This document shows, one piece after another, positions 8,723 through 16,133 of a DNA stretch of 64,000 nucleotides. Below the pieces are notes generated by a model. It saw only the letters and a list, made by a program, of their open reading frames with translations. It ran no database searches and was not told where the DNA came from. Both the position numbers and the translations under genes were made by a program. The DNA is from Microbacterium sp. LWH13-1.2 (GTDB lineage: Bacteria > Actinomycetota > Actinomycetes > Actinomycetales > Microbacteriaceae): contig NZ_CP151635.1 in the NCBI RefSeq assembly GCF_038397735.1, positions 3,534,001-3,598,000 on the forward strand, read 5' to 3'. Within the stretch, counting starts at the first letter, position 1; the number at the start of each line of letters is the position of its first letter.

Positions 8723-9913
8723 ATGAGCGCGACCGACACACTCTCCCCCACCCCCTCGACGACAAGGACCGTCATGCCCCTGCCCCACGTGGATTTCCTC
8801 TACCTCTCCGAAGCCGACATGATCGCGGCCGGAGTGACCGACATGCACCAGTGCGTCGACACCATGGAGGAGATGTTCGCGCTGTTCGCCGCGGGCGACT
8901 ACCGCATGACCGGTGAGAGCAACGATTCGCACGGCGCGATGATGACTTTCCCCGAGGTGTCGCCGTTCCCGAACATGCCGGTGCCCACGGAGGACCGACG
9001 GTTCATGGCGATGCCGGCCTACCTCGGCGGAGACTTCCAGACGACCGGCGTCAAGTGGTACGGATCCAACATCGCCAACCGCGAGAAGGGTCTGCCGCGG
9101 TCGATCCTCATGTTCACGCTCAACGACACCGACACCGGGGCGCCGCTCGCGTTCATGTCGGCGAACCTGCTGTCGGCATACCGGACCGGCGCCGTGCCGG
9201 GGGTCGGTGCGCGGCACTTCGCCCGCAAGGACTCGCGCGTCGCGGGGATCGCCGGGCCCGGCGTCATGGCACGCACGGTGCTCCTGGCCTTCATGGACGC
9301 GTGCCCGCTGATCGACACGCTGAAGATCAAGGGGCGAGGGGCGGAGAGCCTCGCGCGCTTCCAGGAGTGGGTGCGCGAGGAGTTCCCGACGATCACCACG
9401 ATCGAGGTCGTCGACTCGATCGAGGACGTCGTCCGGGGGAGCCACCTGGTGAGCTTCTGCACCACGGGCACCGGTGCCGGCGGGTCGGAGAACTACCCCA
9501 CGATCCAGCGGGAGTGGATCACGCCAGGGGCGTTCTTCGCGATGCCGTCCCTGTGCAACACCGACGACTCTTTGCTGGACAGCGACATCACGAAGGTCGT
9601 CGATGCGTACGGGTTGTACGAGACCTGGTACGAGGAGTTTCCGAAGCCGTCGTTCGAGCACATTCCGATGGTCGGGCAGAAGTGGATGGATCTCGTGAAG
9701 GCCGGGGAGCTCTCCCGTGACGCGCTCGTCGACATCGGCGACGTCGTCTCCGGAAAGCGGCCCGGTCGGCAGAGCGACGACGAGATCGTCATCATGTCGG
9801 TCGGCGGGATGCCGGTGGAGGACGTCGCGTGGGGGACGAAGGTGTACCGCAACGCCCTGGAGCGCGGCATCGGCCAGAAGCTGAACCTGTGGACCGAGCC
9901 GGCTCTCGCATGA
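8723..9913 (+). CDS. Ornithine cyclodeaminase/mu-crystallin-like protein partnered with amine oxidase
   Basis: 396 residues, longer than the usual 310-350 of the ornithine cyclodeaminase/mu-crystallin family. It has the family core: FMAMPAYLGGDFQTTGVKW, LPRSILMFTLNDTDTGAPLA, MSANLLSAYRTGAVPGVGA and the Rossmann stretch VAGIAGPGVMARTVLLAF. GEGGGx-type NAD binding is altered to AGPGVMA. Its stop overlaps the start of the SolA-like oxidase by 4 nt. From memory, such pairs are often auto-named tyramine oxidase subunit B plus an N-methyltryptophan-oxidase-like protein; I cannot verify that activity. It may be an imine reductase/cyclodeaminase acting on the oxidase product. Confidence 0.8.
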   Translation: MSATDTLSPTPSTTRTVMPLPHVDFLYLSEADMIAAGVTDMHQCVDTMEEMFALFAAGDYRMTGESNDSHGAMMTFPEVSPFPNMPVPTEDRRFMAMPAYLGGDFQTTGVKWYGSNIANREKGLPRSILMFTLNDTDTGAPLAFMSANLLSAYRTGAVPGVGARHFARKDSRVAGIAGPGVMARTVLLAFMDACPLIDTLKIKGRGAESLARFQEWVREEFPTITTIEVVDSIEDVVRGSHLVSFCTTGTGAGGSENYPTIQREWITPGAFFAMPSLCNTDDSLLDSDITKVVDAYGLYETWYEEFPKPSFEHIPMVGQKWMDLVKAGELSRDALVDIGDVVSGKRPGRQSDDEIVIMSVGGMPVEDVAWGTKVYRNALERGIGQKLNLWTEPALA

Positions 9914-11121
9914 GTGCGGCAGAGGTCATCCGGACCGTCGACGTCGCGGTGGTGGGTGCAGGCTCCATGGGATCGATGGCGCTGTGGCATCTCGCGAAGT
10001 CCACGGGGCTGTCGGTGCTGGGCATCGAGCAGTACGGACCGGCGCACGGCCACGCAGCGTTCGCCGGTGAGTCGCGTCTGTTCCGTGCGGCGAACAAGGA
10101 AGGTGCGCTCTACACGGCCGCTGCTCTCGAGGCCAGGGCGCTGTGGACCGAGCTGGAGCGTGAGACCGGGCGCCAGCTGCTGCTGAAGACCGGCGTCCTC
10201 GCGGTCGCGCCGGAGGGACATCCGTTCCTCGAGTCCACGCAGCGATCGATCGTGGAGGGCGATCTGCCGCACCGGTACCTCGATGCCGCGGAGCTCCGCC
10301 GGGAGTATCCGCAGTTCACCGTCGAGGACGGCGACATCGGGATCATGGACGTGCTGGGCGGCGGGTTGCGCTCGGAGCTGGCGGTGGCGACCGCGCAGCG
10401 GGCCGCGATCAGGCGCGGGGCGGAGATCCTGTACAACACCCCGGTGCTCGGCATCGATGAGGGCGAGAGCGGTGTCGTGATCTCGACATCCGAGGGGATC
10501 GTCCACGCGCAGAAGGTGATCGTGACGACCGGCGCGTGGACGACGAGGATCGTGCCGGAGCTGCGCGATCTGGTGAGCGCGATCGCCATCCCGCTCACGT
10601 GGTTCATGCCGGAGGACATCAGCCAGTTCACCCCTGACCGCTTCCCCTGCTGGATGCGCGACCTGGACGGCGACCATGCCTTCGGCGTCCCCACACTGGA
10701 CGGCTACTCGGTCAAGATCGCCCCCACGACTCGTATCGACACGATCGAGGACCCCGACACAGATCCCCGCGAACTGTCGCGTGAGCAACTGCGGCAATGC
10801 ACGGCGATCGCCACCCGGATGTTCCCCGGCATCCTGCCCGAGGTGGTCCGGTCGTCCATCCACCCGGAGTCGACGACGGCTGATCATGTCCCGGTCCTCG
10901 ACGTCTCCGAGTCGGGGCGGATCGTCATCGGAGCCGGGTTCTCCGGCAACGGCTTCAAGTTCTCGCCCGCCTACGGGCGAGTACTGGCGCAGCTCGCCGA
11001 GAGCGGGGCGAGTGCGCTGCAGCACCCCCTGTTCACGCTCGGTCACCACCGGCGCCGTGCTCAGGCGCGCGCCGACGACCTCGTCCTCGCAGACGACTAT
11101 CCGGTCCTCCAGGGCCACTGA
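9910..11121 (+). CDS. FAD-dependent amine oxidase of the SolA/monomeric sarcosine oxidase family
   Basis: 403 residues. An N-terminal GxGxxG Rossmann motif (VAVVGAGSMGSMALWHLA) and the C-terminal FAD motif (VIGAGFSGNGFKFSPAYG) are those of the DAO/MSOX/SolA family, which oxidises secondary or N-methylated amines to imines with H2O2 release. In MSOX and MTOX a cysteine in the segment before the last FAD motif binds FAD covalently. Here that segment (about SSIHPESTTADHVPV) has no cysteine, so FAD is probably non-covalent. It is translationally coupled to the OCD-like gene (ATGA) and followed by ridA, which would hydrolyse a reactive imine/enamine product. Confidence 0.88.
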   Translation: MSAAEVIRTVDVAVVGAGSMGSMALWHLAKSTGLSVLGIEQYGPAHGHAAFAGESRLFRAANKEGALYTAAALEARALWTELERETGRQLLLKTGVLAVAPEGHPFLESTQRSIVEGDLPHRYLDAAELRREYPQFTVEDGDIGIMDVLGGGLRSELAVATAQRAAIRRGAEILYNTPVLGIDEGESGVVISTSEGIVHAQKVIVTTGAWTTRIVPELRDLVSAIAIPLTWFMPEDISQFTPDRFPCWMRDLDGDHAFGVPTLDGYSVKIAPTTRIDTIEDPDTDPRELSREQLRQCTAIATRMFPGILPEVVRSSIHPESTTADHVPVLDVSESGRIVIGAGFSGNGFKFSPAYGRVLAQLAESGASALQHPLFTLGHHRRRAQARADDLVLADDYPVLQGH

Positions 11122-11138
11122 CACGAAAGACGGAACCG

Positions 11139-11549
11139 TTGATCATCACCAGTGTGAAGAGCGGAAGCAAGTTCGAAACCCTCGCGAGCTACTCGCGGGC
11201 CGTCGCGATCGGCGACTGGATCTTCGTCTCGAACACCGCCGGCATCGACTACGAGACGAGGACCCTGCCGGACACGGCGGCAGAGCAGCTGCGTCTCGCG
11301 ATCGCCACCGTCGCGCGGGCGCTCGCCGCCGTGGATTCATCGCTCTCGGATGTCGTCCGGATCCAGGTCTTCGTCCCCGATGCGTCCGATCAGGACGAGA
11401 CGATCGAGGTGCTCGGCGAGCTGTTCCGCGGCATCGATCCGGCGCTCACCATGACGCGCAGCCCGCTCGCGGGCGAGTACAAGGCCGAGATCGAGGTGAC
11501 GGCGCACCGCGGGGCTGGGGCGGCGCGGCGTACACAGATCGATCTGTGA
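11139..11549 (+). CDS. RidA/YjgF/Rid-family enamine-imine deaminase
   Basis: 136 residues starting at TTG 11139. The Rid fold is recognised by SRAVAIGDWIFVSNTAG, the middle LAAVDSSLSDVVRIQVFVPD and the terminal YKAEIEVTAHRG. The expected catalytic arginine of true RidA (xxRxxV near position 105) is not obvious: the segment ALTMTRSPLAGEYKAEIE has Arg but not the usual spacing, so this may be a Rid1-7 subgroup member. Last gene of the amine-oxidation operon, 17 nt after the oxidase; likely detoxifies the imine it forms. Confidence 0.85.
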   Translation: MIITSVKSGSKFETLASYSRAVAIGDWIFVSNTAGIDYETRTLPDTAAEQLRLAIATVARALAAVDSSLSDVVRIQVFVPDASDQDETIEVLGELFRGIDPALTMTRSPLAGEYKAEIEVTAHRGAGAARRTQIDL

Positions 11550-11570
11550 GCACTCGGCGACTCGGAGTGC
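11550..11570. terminator. Hairpin after the amine-oxidation operon
   Basis: GCACTC-9-GAGTGC directly after the ridA stop, in the convergent gap to the WYL regulator. It has no T-tract, so a terminator role is only probable. Confidence 0.4.
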
Positions 11571-11600
11571 GGGGCCTCGGGTGCGGCCAGGGCTGACAGA

Positions 11601-12560
11601 TCAGCGGACCTCGCCCGCGTAGGACAGGCGCCGCGACAGGGCGGCCGCGGCGTCGCGCAGCTCGGACGGTCCGACGACGCGGAACGGGGCGTCGAAGCGG
11701 GCGATCGAGGCGAGGATGCCGGTCCACGACCAGGATCCGACCCTGACGCGGCACGAGTTGTCGTCGATCGGCTCGACGCTGCCGTCGCGTCCGATCCAGT
11801 GCGCGACCTCGCGGGCGGGCGCCTCGAGTACGAGCTCGCCGATGCACGGCCAGCGGTCGCCGGCATCCGACCCCTTCGCCCGCGCCGCGAGGTAGGTCTG
11901 CGCGTCGGCGGCGGGCAGTTCGCGGGGCGTGAAGGCGGGGCCGGTCGGGATGCGCGGGGTCATCCGATCGAGGCGGAAGGTTCGCCAGTCGTCAGCGTCG
12001 AGATCCCACGCGAGCAGATACCAGCGGCCCTCGCGGGCGACGACGGCGTGCGGCTCGGTGCGTCGGGCAGGGCGGTCGTGGTCGCCGTAGTCGAAGCGCA
12101 GCACGTGACGGTCGCGAACCGCTGCGCTGACGGCTTCGAGCACCGCGGGACCCACCCGTGTCTCGTTCTCGACGCCGGTGAAGCGGATGCCGTCGACCCG
12201 GTGGCGCAGGCGCGACGGCATGACCTGTCTCACGGTCGCGAGTGCACGGGCGGCTCCCTCGTCGATGTCGATCCCGGTGGCGGGCACGCTCTGCAAGGCG
12301 ACGGCGATCGCGACGGCCTGCTCGTCGTCGAAGAGAAGGGGCGGGAGTTCGGAGCCCGCCGCCAGCCGATATCCGCCGTCCGGGCCCTTGATCGCGCTGA
12401 TGCGGTACCCGAGCTCGCGCAGCCGGTCGACGTCTCGGCGCACGGTTCGGGGCGTCACGTCGAGGCGGTCGGCGAGCACCTGCCCCGGCCAGTCGCGCTG
12501 CGTCTGCAGCAGCGAGAGCAGGGTGAGCATGCGCGAGGAGCTGCCGGTCATGACATTCAT
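11601..12560 (-). CDS. WYL-domain transcriptional regulator (DeoR-type HTH)
   Basis: 319 residues. The N-terminal HTH_11/DeoR-like helix-turn-helix (LADRLDVTPRTVRRDVDRLR) is followed by DGGYRLAAGSELPPLLFDDE and the WYL domain (VAREGRWYLLAWDLDADDWR, about residues 150-200), then a WCX C-terminal region. These proteins sense ligands or nucleic acids. The start could also be ATG 12551 (MTGSSS). It is divergent from the VOC protein at 12651 with a 90-bp gap, which suggests it controls that gene; this pairing is inferred. Confidence 0.92.
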   Translation of the reverse strand: MNVMTGSSSRMLTLLSLLQTQRDWPGQVLADRLDVTPRTVRRDVDRLRELGYRISAIKGPDGGYRLAAGSELPPLLFDDEQAVAIAVALQSVPATGIDIDEGAARALATVRQVMPSRLRHRVDGIRFTGVENETRVGPAVLEAVSAAVRDRHVLRFDYGDHDRPARRTEPHAVVAREGRWYLLAWDLDADDWRTFRLDRMTPRIPTGPAFTPRELPAADAQTYLAARAKGSDAGDRWPCIGELVLEAPAREVAHWIGRDGSVEPIDDNSCRVRVGSWSWTGILASIARFDAPFRVVGPSELRDAAAALSRRLSYAGEVR

Positions 12561-12650
12561 TCTGCGTCAAGTAGAGGACCGAAACTATCCGCTTCTGTTG
12601 TGAAGGTTGCTCATGACGGCACTCCGCCGCGCATCACTCGAGGAGAGATC

Positions 12651-13115
12651 ATGACCATCGCAACCACCACCCACCTCAACTTCCGCGGCACGGCTCAGCA
12701 GGCGCTCGAGTTCTATGCGAGCGTCTTCGGCGGCGAGGTGACCCTCGCGACCTACGGCGATTTCGGGATGCCGGCCGGGGTCCCTGGTGCCGACAGGATC
12801 GTGTTCGGGCAGGTCGAGAGCGCCGACGGATTCCGGCTCATGGCGTACGACATTCCGGGCGCGTCCGAGGATCTGCAGGCGACCGCGGGCTCGACGACGC
12901 GCGAGAACGGCACCACCGTCACCGACCGCACGTTCTTCCAGTCGCTGCGCGCCGACTCGCTCGACGAGCTCACCCGGTACTGGGATGCCCTCGCCGACGG
13001 CGCTTCGATCGTCGAGCCGCTGGCGGCATCGGCGTGGTCGCCCGGATTCGGCATGCTGACCGACCGTTTCGGCGTGACCTGGGTGCTCGACGTGCGGGCG
13101 GGGTTCGCGGGCTGA
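12651..13115 (+). CDS. VOC-family (PhnB/glyoxalase-like) protein
   Basis: 154 residues, start ATG 12651 with AGGAG 7 nt upstream. The opening (HLNFRGTAQQALEFYASVFG) and the central FRLMAYDIP and LADGASIVEPLAASAWSPGF match the PhnB-like/3-demethylubiquinone-9 methyltransferase-like branch of the vicinal-oxygen-chelate fold. Typical members lack a known enzyme activity. Divergent from the WYL regulator, whose likely target it is. Confidence 0.9.
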   Translation: MTIATTTHLNFRGTAQQALEFYASVFGGEVTLATYGDFGMPAGVPGADRIVFGQVESADGFRLMAYDIPGASEDLQATAGSTTRENGTTVTDRTFFQSLRADSLDELTRYWDALADGASIVEPLAASAWSPGFGMLTDRFGVTWVLDVRAGFAG

Positions 13116-13125
13116 GCCGGGCGTC

Positions 13126-13211
13126 GTTCACAACTCAGCATGAACAGTGCCCGGTCGCGGCGGATCGGTCGTTTCACTGGCGACCGCACGCATCGGTGCT
13201 GAGTTGTGAAC
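13126..13211. repeat. Nested inverted-repeat element between convergent genes
   Basis: The outer arms are a perfect 15-bp inverted repeat (GTTCACAACTCAGCA at 13126-13140, its complement at 13197-13211). Inside, CGGTCGC and GCGACCG form a second stem. The element fills most of the gap between the stops at 13115 and 13224. It could fold as a double hairpin (bidirectional terminator) or be a small non-autonomous repeat. There is no flanking T-tract. Confidence 0.65.
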
Positions 13212-13223
13212 GGCGAACGCCGG

Positions 13224-14654
13224 TCAGTTCTTGCCGGAGTCGCCGTTCGACTTGTCCGCCTTGTCGGGTTTGTCGCCCTTGCCCGAGTTGCCCGAGTTGC
13301 CCGAGTTGCCGGAGTTGCCCGAGTTGCCGGAGTTGCCCGGCGTCTCGGCCTCGGTGACGGGCTCGACGGGCGCGTTCGCCGGCACGGTCTCGGCGGGCGT
13401 GGAGGCCGTGCGCACGACAGTGGCCGACGCGGTGCGACCGATGTCGGATGCCGGAGTGGTGAACGCCGCGAGTCCGACGACGAGCGCGCCGGTCGCGGCC
13501 AGACCGGCAGCCCCTGCGATCACCCGGTTACGGGTGCGGGTGCGGGCGCCGGTGCTCGGTCGCGCCCCGGCGACGTCGGCTGCCGGGAGCACGGCCGTCG
13601 CATCGGTGGATGCCGAGGTCGGACCGGTGGATGCAGGGTTCGCGGGGATGAATGCCTGGTTCGCCCGCCTCGACGGAGTCGCAGCTGCGATGGCCGCTGC
13701 CGCAGCATCCGACTCCGGCATCGCGGCCGTCGCCTCTTCTGCGGGTGGACCTCCGGCGCCGGCGACGATGGCGGCAGCCGCGGCAGCGACGGCCACTCCG
13801 TCGCTGTTCGCGGCGTACCCGCGCAGCAGGCCGCGGGCGGCCCGGGCCACCTCGGTCGCGGTCGGGCGCTCTTCGGGCTCGAGCCGCGTCATGCGGGTCA
13901 GCAGGTCGCGCCACTCCGTCGGCACGGTCTCAGAGATCCTCGGCGGCTCCGCCAGGCGTGCGATCGCGGCGGCGCGGCCTGATGCGAGCGACGGATACCC
14001 GGGCTCGCCGGTGAGGGCCTCCAGCAGCACGAGGCCGAGCGCGAAGATGTCGACCGGAAAGCCGGGGTCGAGATCGCGCAGCTGCTCGGGCGCCATGTAA
14101 GTGAGTGTGCCGAGCACGATTCCCGGTGTCGTGAGCCTCGTGTCCTCGATCGAGCAGGCGATGCCGAAGTCGGCGAGCTTCGCGGCCAACGGGCGGCTGG
14201 CGCGCCCGCGTGCGAGGAGCACGTTCGACGGTTTGATGTCGCGGTGCACGATCCCGGCGCCGTGCACGGCGGTCAAACCCTCGGCGAGGTCGCGGGCGAT
14301 GCGGGCCACGTCGCGGGGCGGGAGAGGGCCGGCTGCCATGCGCTCGGCCAGGGTCGGCCCGTCGACGAACTCCATCACCAGGTATTGCGGCCGACCGGGC
14401 ACGAGCTGAGCATCGTGCAGCGTCACCAGCGATGGGTGGCTCAGCGACGCGAGCAGCGCCTTCTCGGTGTGCGCGCGCTCGATCGACGCCACGGGGCCTT
14501 CACCCTCGTGGATCATCTTGATCGCGACGGTGCGTCCGAGATGGGAATCGTCGGCGCGGTAGACGGTCGCCATGCCGCCCTTGCCGACGCGTTCGTGCAG
14601 TACATATCGTCCATCGAGCAGGGCCGCCGTCGGCGACATCACTTCCAGCGCCAT
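13224..14654 (-). CDS. PknB-type serine/threonine protein kinase with membrane anchor
   Basis: 476 residues from ATG 14654, chosen because GAGGAG sits 6 nt upstream. The kinase domain covers about residues 16-275: glycine loop VGKGGMATVY, VAIKM lysine, HRDIKPSN near residue 136, ADFGIA near 160, YMAPEQ. Then come an Ala/Pro-rich juxtamembrane region, one helix near residue 384 (IAGAAGLAATGALVVGLAAF), and an outer part ending in six NSG tripeptide repeats and a Lys/Asp-rich tail. There is no PASTA domain, so it is not a canonical PknB muropeptide sensor. Single gene; substrate unknown. Confidence 0.95.
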   Translation of the reverse strand: MALEVMSPTAALLDGRYVLHERVGKGGMATVYRADDSHLGRTVAIKMIHEGEGPVASIERAHTEKALLASLSHPSLVTLHDAQLVPGRPQYLVMEFVDGPTLAERMAAGPLPPRDVARIARDLAEGLTAVHGAGIVHRDIKPSNVLLARGRASRPLAAKLADFGIACSIEDTRLTTPGIVLGTLTYMAPEQLRDLDPGFPVDIFALGLVLLEALTGEPGYPSLASGRAAAIARLAEPPRISETVPTEWRDLLTRMTRLEPEERPTATEVARAARGLLRGYAANSDGVAVAAAAAAIVAGAGGPPAEEATAAMPESDAAAAAIAAATPSRRANQAFIPANPASTGPTSASTDATAVLPAADVAGARPSTGARTRTRNRVIAGAAGLAATGALVVGLAAFTTPASDIGRTASATVVRTASTPAETVPANAPVEPVTEAETPGNSGNSGNSGNSGNSGNSGKGDKPDKADKSNGDSGKN

Positions 14655-14916
14655 GGCTCGCTCCTCGGGTGCATCCGGGTCATGCATCAGACGACCGTAT
14701 CGCTGTTCGCCGGCGGGATCATCGGGGTTGACGCGAGAGCGAAACGGTGGATGCCGTCGTCGCGCGTCGAACGACGCGAGGTCGCCTCGGCATCCGACAC
14801 GGGGTGATCCATCACGCGATCGACCTCGTGAAGCCGATGCTCGCAGGCCTGTCAAGGGGGTCTTCGGGTGTCCGAGGCCCCAGGTAGGAAAGAGGAAGAT
14901 CGAAAGGACTTCAGGC

Positions 14917-15144
14917 ATGGCCGCAGGTGACATCGAGACGTTCCAACGTGACGGGATCTGGTTCAACCGCATCGAGGGCGAATCCCGCACATTGGGGTCG
15001 AGCTTCGAGACCGAAGACGAAGCCGTCCGAGTCGGGCGCGGAGCAGCTGCGGCACGACAGGTGCAGCACGCCGTGCGCACCGAAGACGGCCCGTCCGACA
15101 CGGGCAACCTCCACGACTGGCATCCACGCGATCTCATGAACTGA
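14917..15144 (+). CDS. DUF2188 domain-containing small protein
   Basis: 75 residues, ATG 14917 with GAAAGGA upstream. It has the DUF2188 pattern: DGIWFNRIEGESR, followed by F-x-T-x-D-EAVRVGRGAAA and a basic-to-acidic tail ending in HDWHPRDLMN. Function unknown; members are common in actinobacteria and proteobacteria. Its stop overlaps the ATG of the next gene (TGATG). Confidence 0.8.
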   Translation: MAAGDIETFQRDGIWFNRIEGESRTLGSSFETEDEAVRVGRGAAAARQVQHAVRTEDGPSDTGNLHDWHPRDLMN

Positions 15145-15899
15145 TGGGCGCGGTGCCCGGAGAGTCGGAACGAGGGATGCTGCTGCAGGCGTGTCTCAAC
15201 GGAGCGCGCGACGTCACCGAGCATCCCGGATTGAGCGCCGACCCGACACTGGCGGCCGCGGATGCGGCGAGGGCGGTGGCGGCCGGCGCACAGGAGATCC
15301 ATGTGCACCCGAAGGATGCCGAGGGCAACGACACCCTGGATGCCGATCACGTCGCGACCTGGCTTCGGGCGTTGCGATCGGCCTGCCCCGATGTGCCGAT
15401 CGGCGTCACCACCGGAGCGTGGATCGAGCCCGACGTCGAGAAGCGGGTGGCTGCCATCGCCGCGTGGACCGAGCTCCCCGACTACGCATCCGTGAACTGG
15501 CACGAGACGGGCGCCGATCGTGTCGCTGCACTGCTGTCGAGCCGAGGCGTCGGCGTCGAGGCGGGCATCTGGGACGCGACCGGTCTCGAGGCGTGGAGCA
15601 CATCGCCGTCACGCGCGGAGTGCACGCGGGTGCTGATCGAGCTGCCCGACGAGGCCGCCGAGGTGGTGCGCCGTCACGCCGAGGGACTGATCGCGCACGT
15701 GCGGCTCGACGACCCGAGCATGCCGATCCTGCTGCACGGCGAGGAGCGTTCGGCCTGGCCGGCGCTCACGCTGGCGGCCGAGCTTCGTCTCGACACCCGT
15801 ATCGGGCTCGAAGACACGCTCACGCTGCCCGACGGGCGAAGCGCTCCCGACAACGCGTCGCTGGTGCGTGCGGCATCCGTGTTCACGTCCGCCTACTGA
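15144..15899 (+). CDS. BKACE-family (DUF849) beta-keto acid cleavage enzyme
   Basis: 251 residues. MLLQACLNGARDVTEHPGLS, EIHVHPKDAEGND (two zinc-binding histidines), GVTTGAWIEPD and IGLEDTLTLPDG (C-terminal Glu ligand region) fit the BKACE/3-keto-5-aminohexanoate cleavage family, which cleaves a beta-keto acid with acetyl-CoA using zinc. The start at 15144 overlaps the DUF2188 stop; ATG 15177 with GAGG before it is a good alternative. The real substrate is unknown; the KCE/lysine-fermentation role is not implied here. Confidence 0.87.
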   Translation: MGAVPGESERGMLLQACLNGARDVTEHPGLSADPTLAAADAARAVAAGAQEIHVHPKDAEGNDTLDADHVATWLRALRSACPDVPIGVTTGAWIEPDVEKRVAAIAAWTELPDYASVNWHETGADRVAALLSSRGVGVEAGIWDATGLEAWSTSPSRAECTRVLIELPDEAAEVVRRHAEGLIAHVRLDDPSMPILLHGEERSAWPALTLAAELRLDTRIGLEDTLTLPDGRSAPDNASLVRAASVFTSAY

Positions 15900-16008
15900 C
15901 GACATCCGTCACTCACCGACACGAGACTCGTGCGACCGCGTCCGGCGTCTTTAGGCTGGAGGCTCCCACCGTGAACGCCGCGGCGAAGGATGTCGTGAAG
16001 GAGCACCC

Positions 16009-16122
16009 GTGTCCGAGATCCAGACGAACCTCTCGTGGGCGACGTTCACCTCATCGGGCGCGGGTGCTCGTCGCGCGGCGGCGACGAGAGCCGCCGTTCG
16101 ATGTCGGATCGCCGGCTGCTGA
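16009..16122 (+). CDS. Possible leader peptide upstream of C-S lyase gene
   Basis: A 37-codon GTG-initiated frame (MSEIQTNLSWATFT..., ending VRCRIAGC-stop) with a strong GAAGGAG 5 nt upstream. It ends 11 nt before the ATG of the PatB-like lyase. It contains two cysteine codons near the end and a perfect 8-bp hairpin (CTCGTCGC 16067-16074, GCGACGAG 16081-16088). A TAGGCT -10 box lies at 15952. This looks like a regulatory upstream ORF, perhaps cysteine-sensing, but it is unproven and could be chance. Confidence 0.35.
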   Translation: MSEIQTNLSWATFTSSGAGARRAAATRAAVRCRIAGC

Positions 16123-16133
16123 GGACCGACATC

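Noticed and set aside
7154..9661. 835-codon minus-strand open frame over the permease and OCD-like genes
   Set aside because: Highly charged His/Asp/Arg/Glu composition without any fold motif; the plus-strand genes have motifs and ribosome sites.
13262..13345. CRISPR-like short repeats (GAGTTGCCC/GGAGTTGCC units)
   Set aside because: The 9-bp period is in frame with the kinase gene and encodes NSG tripeptides; there are no spacers.
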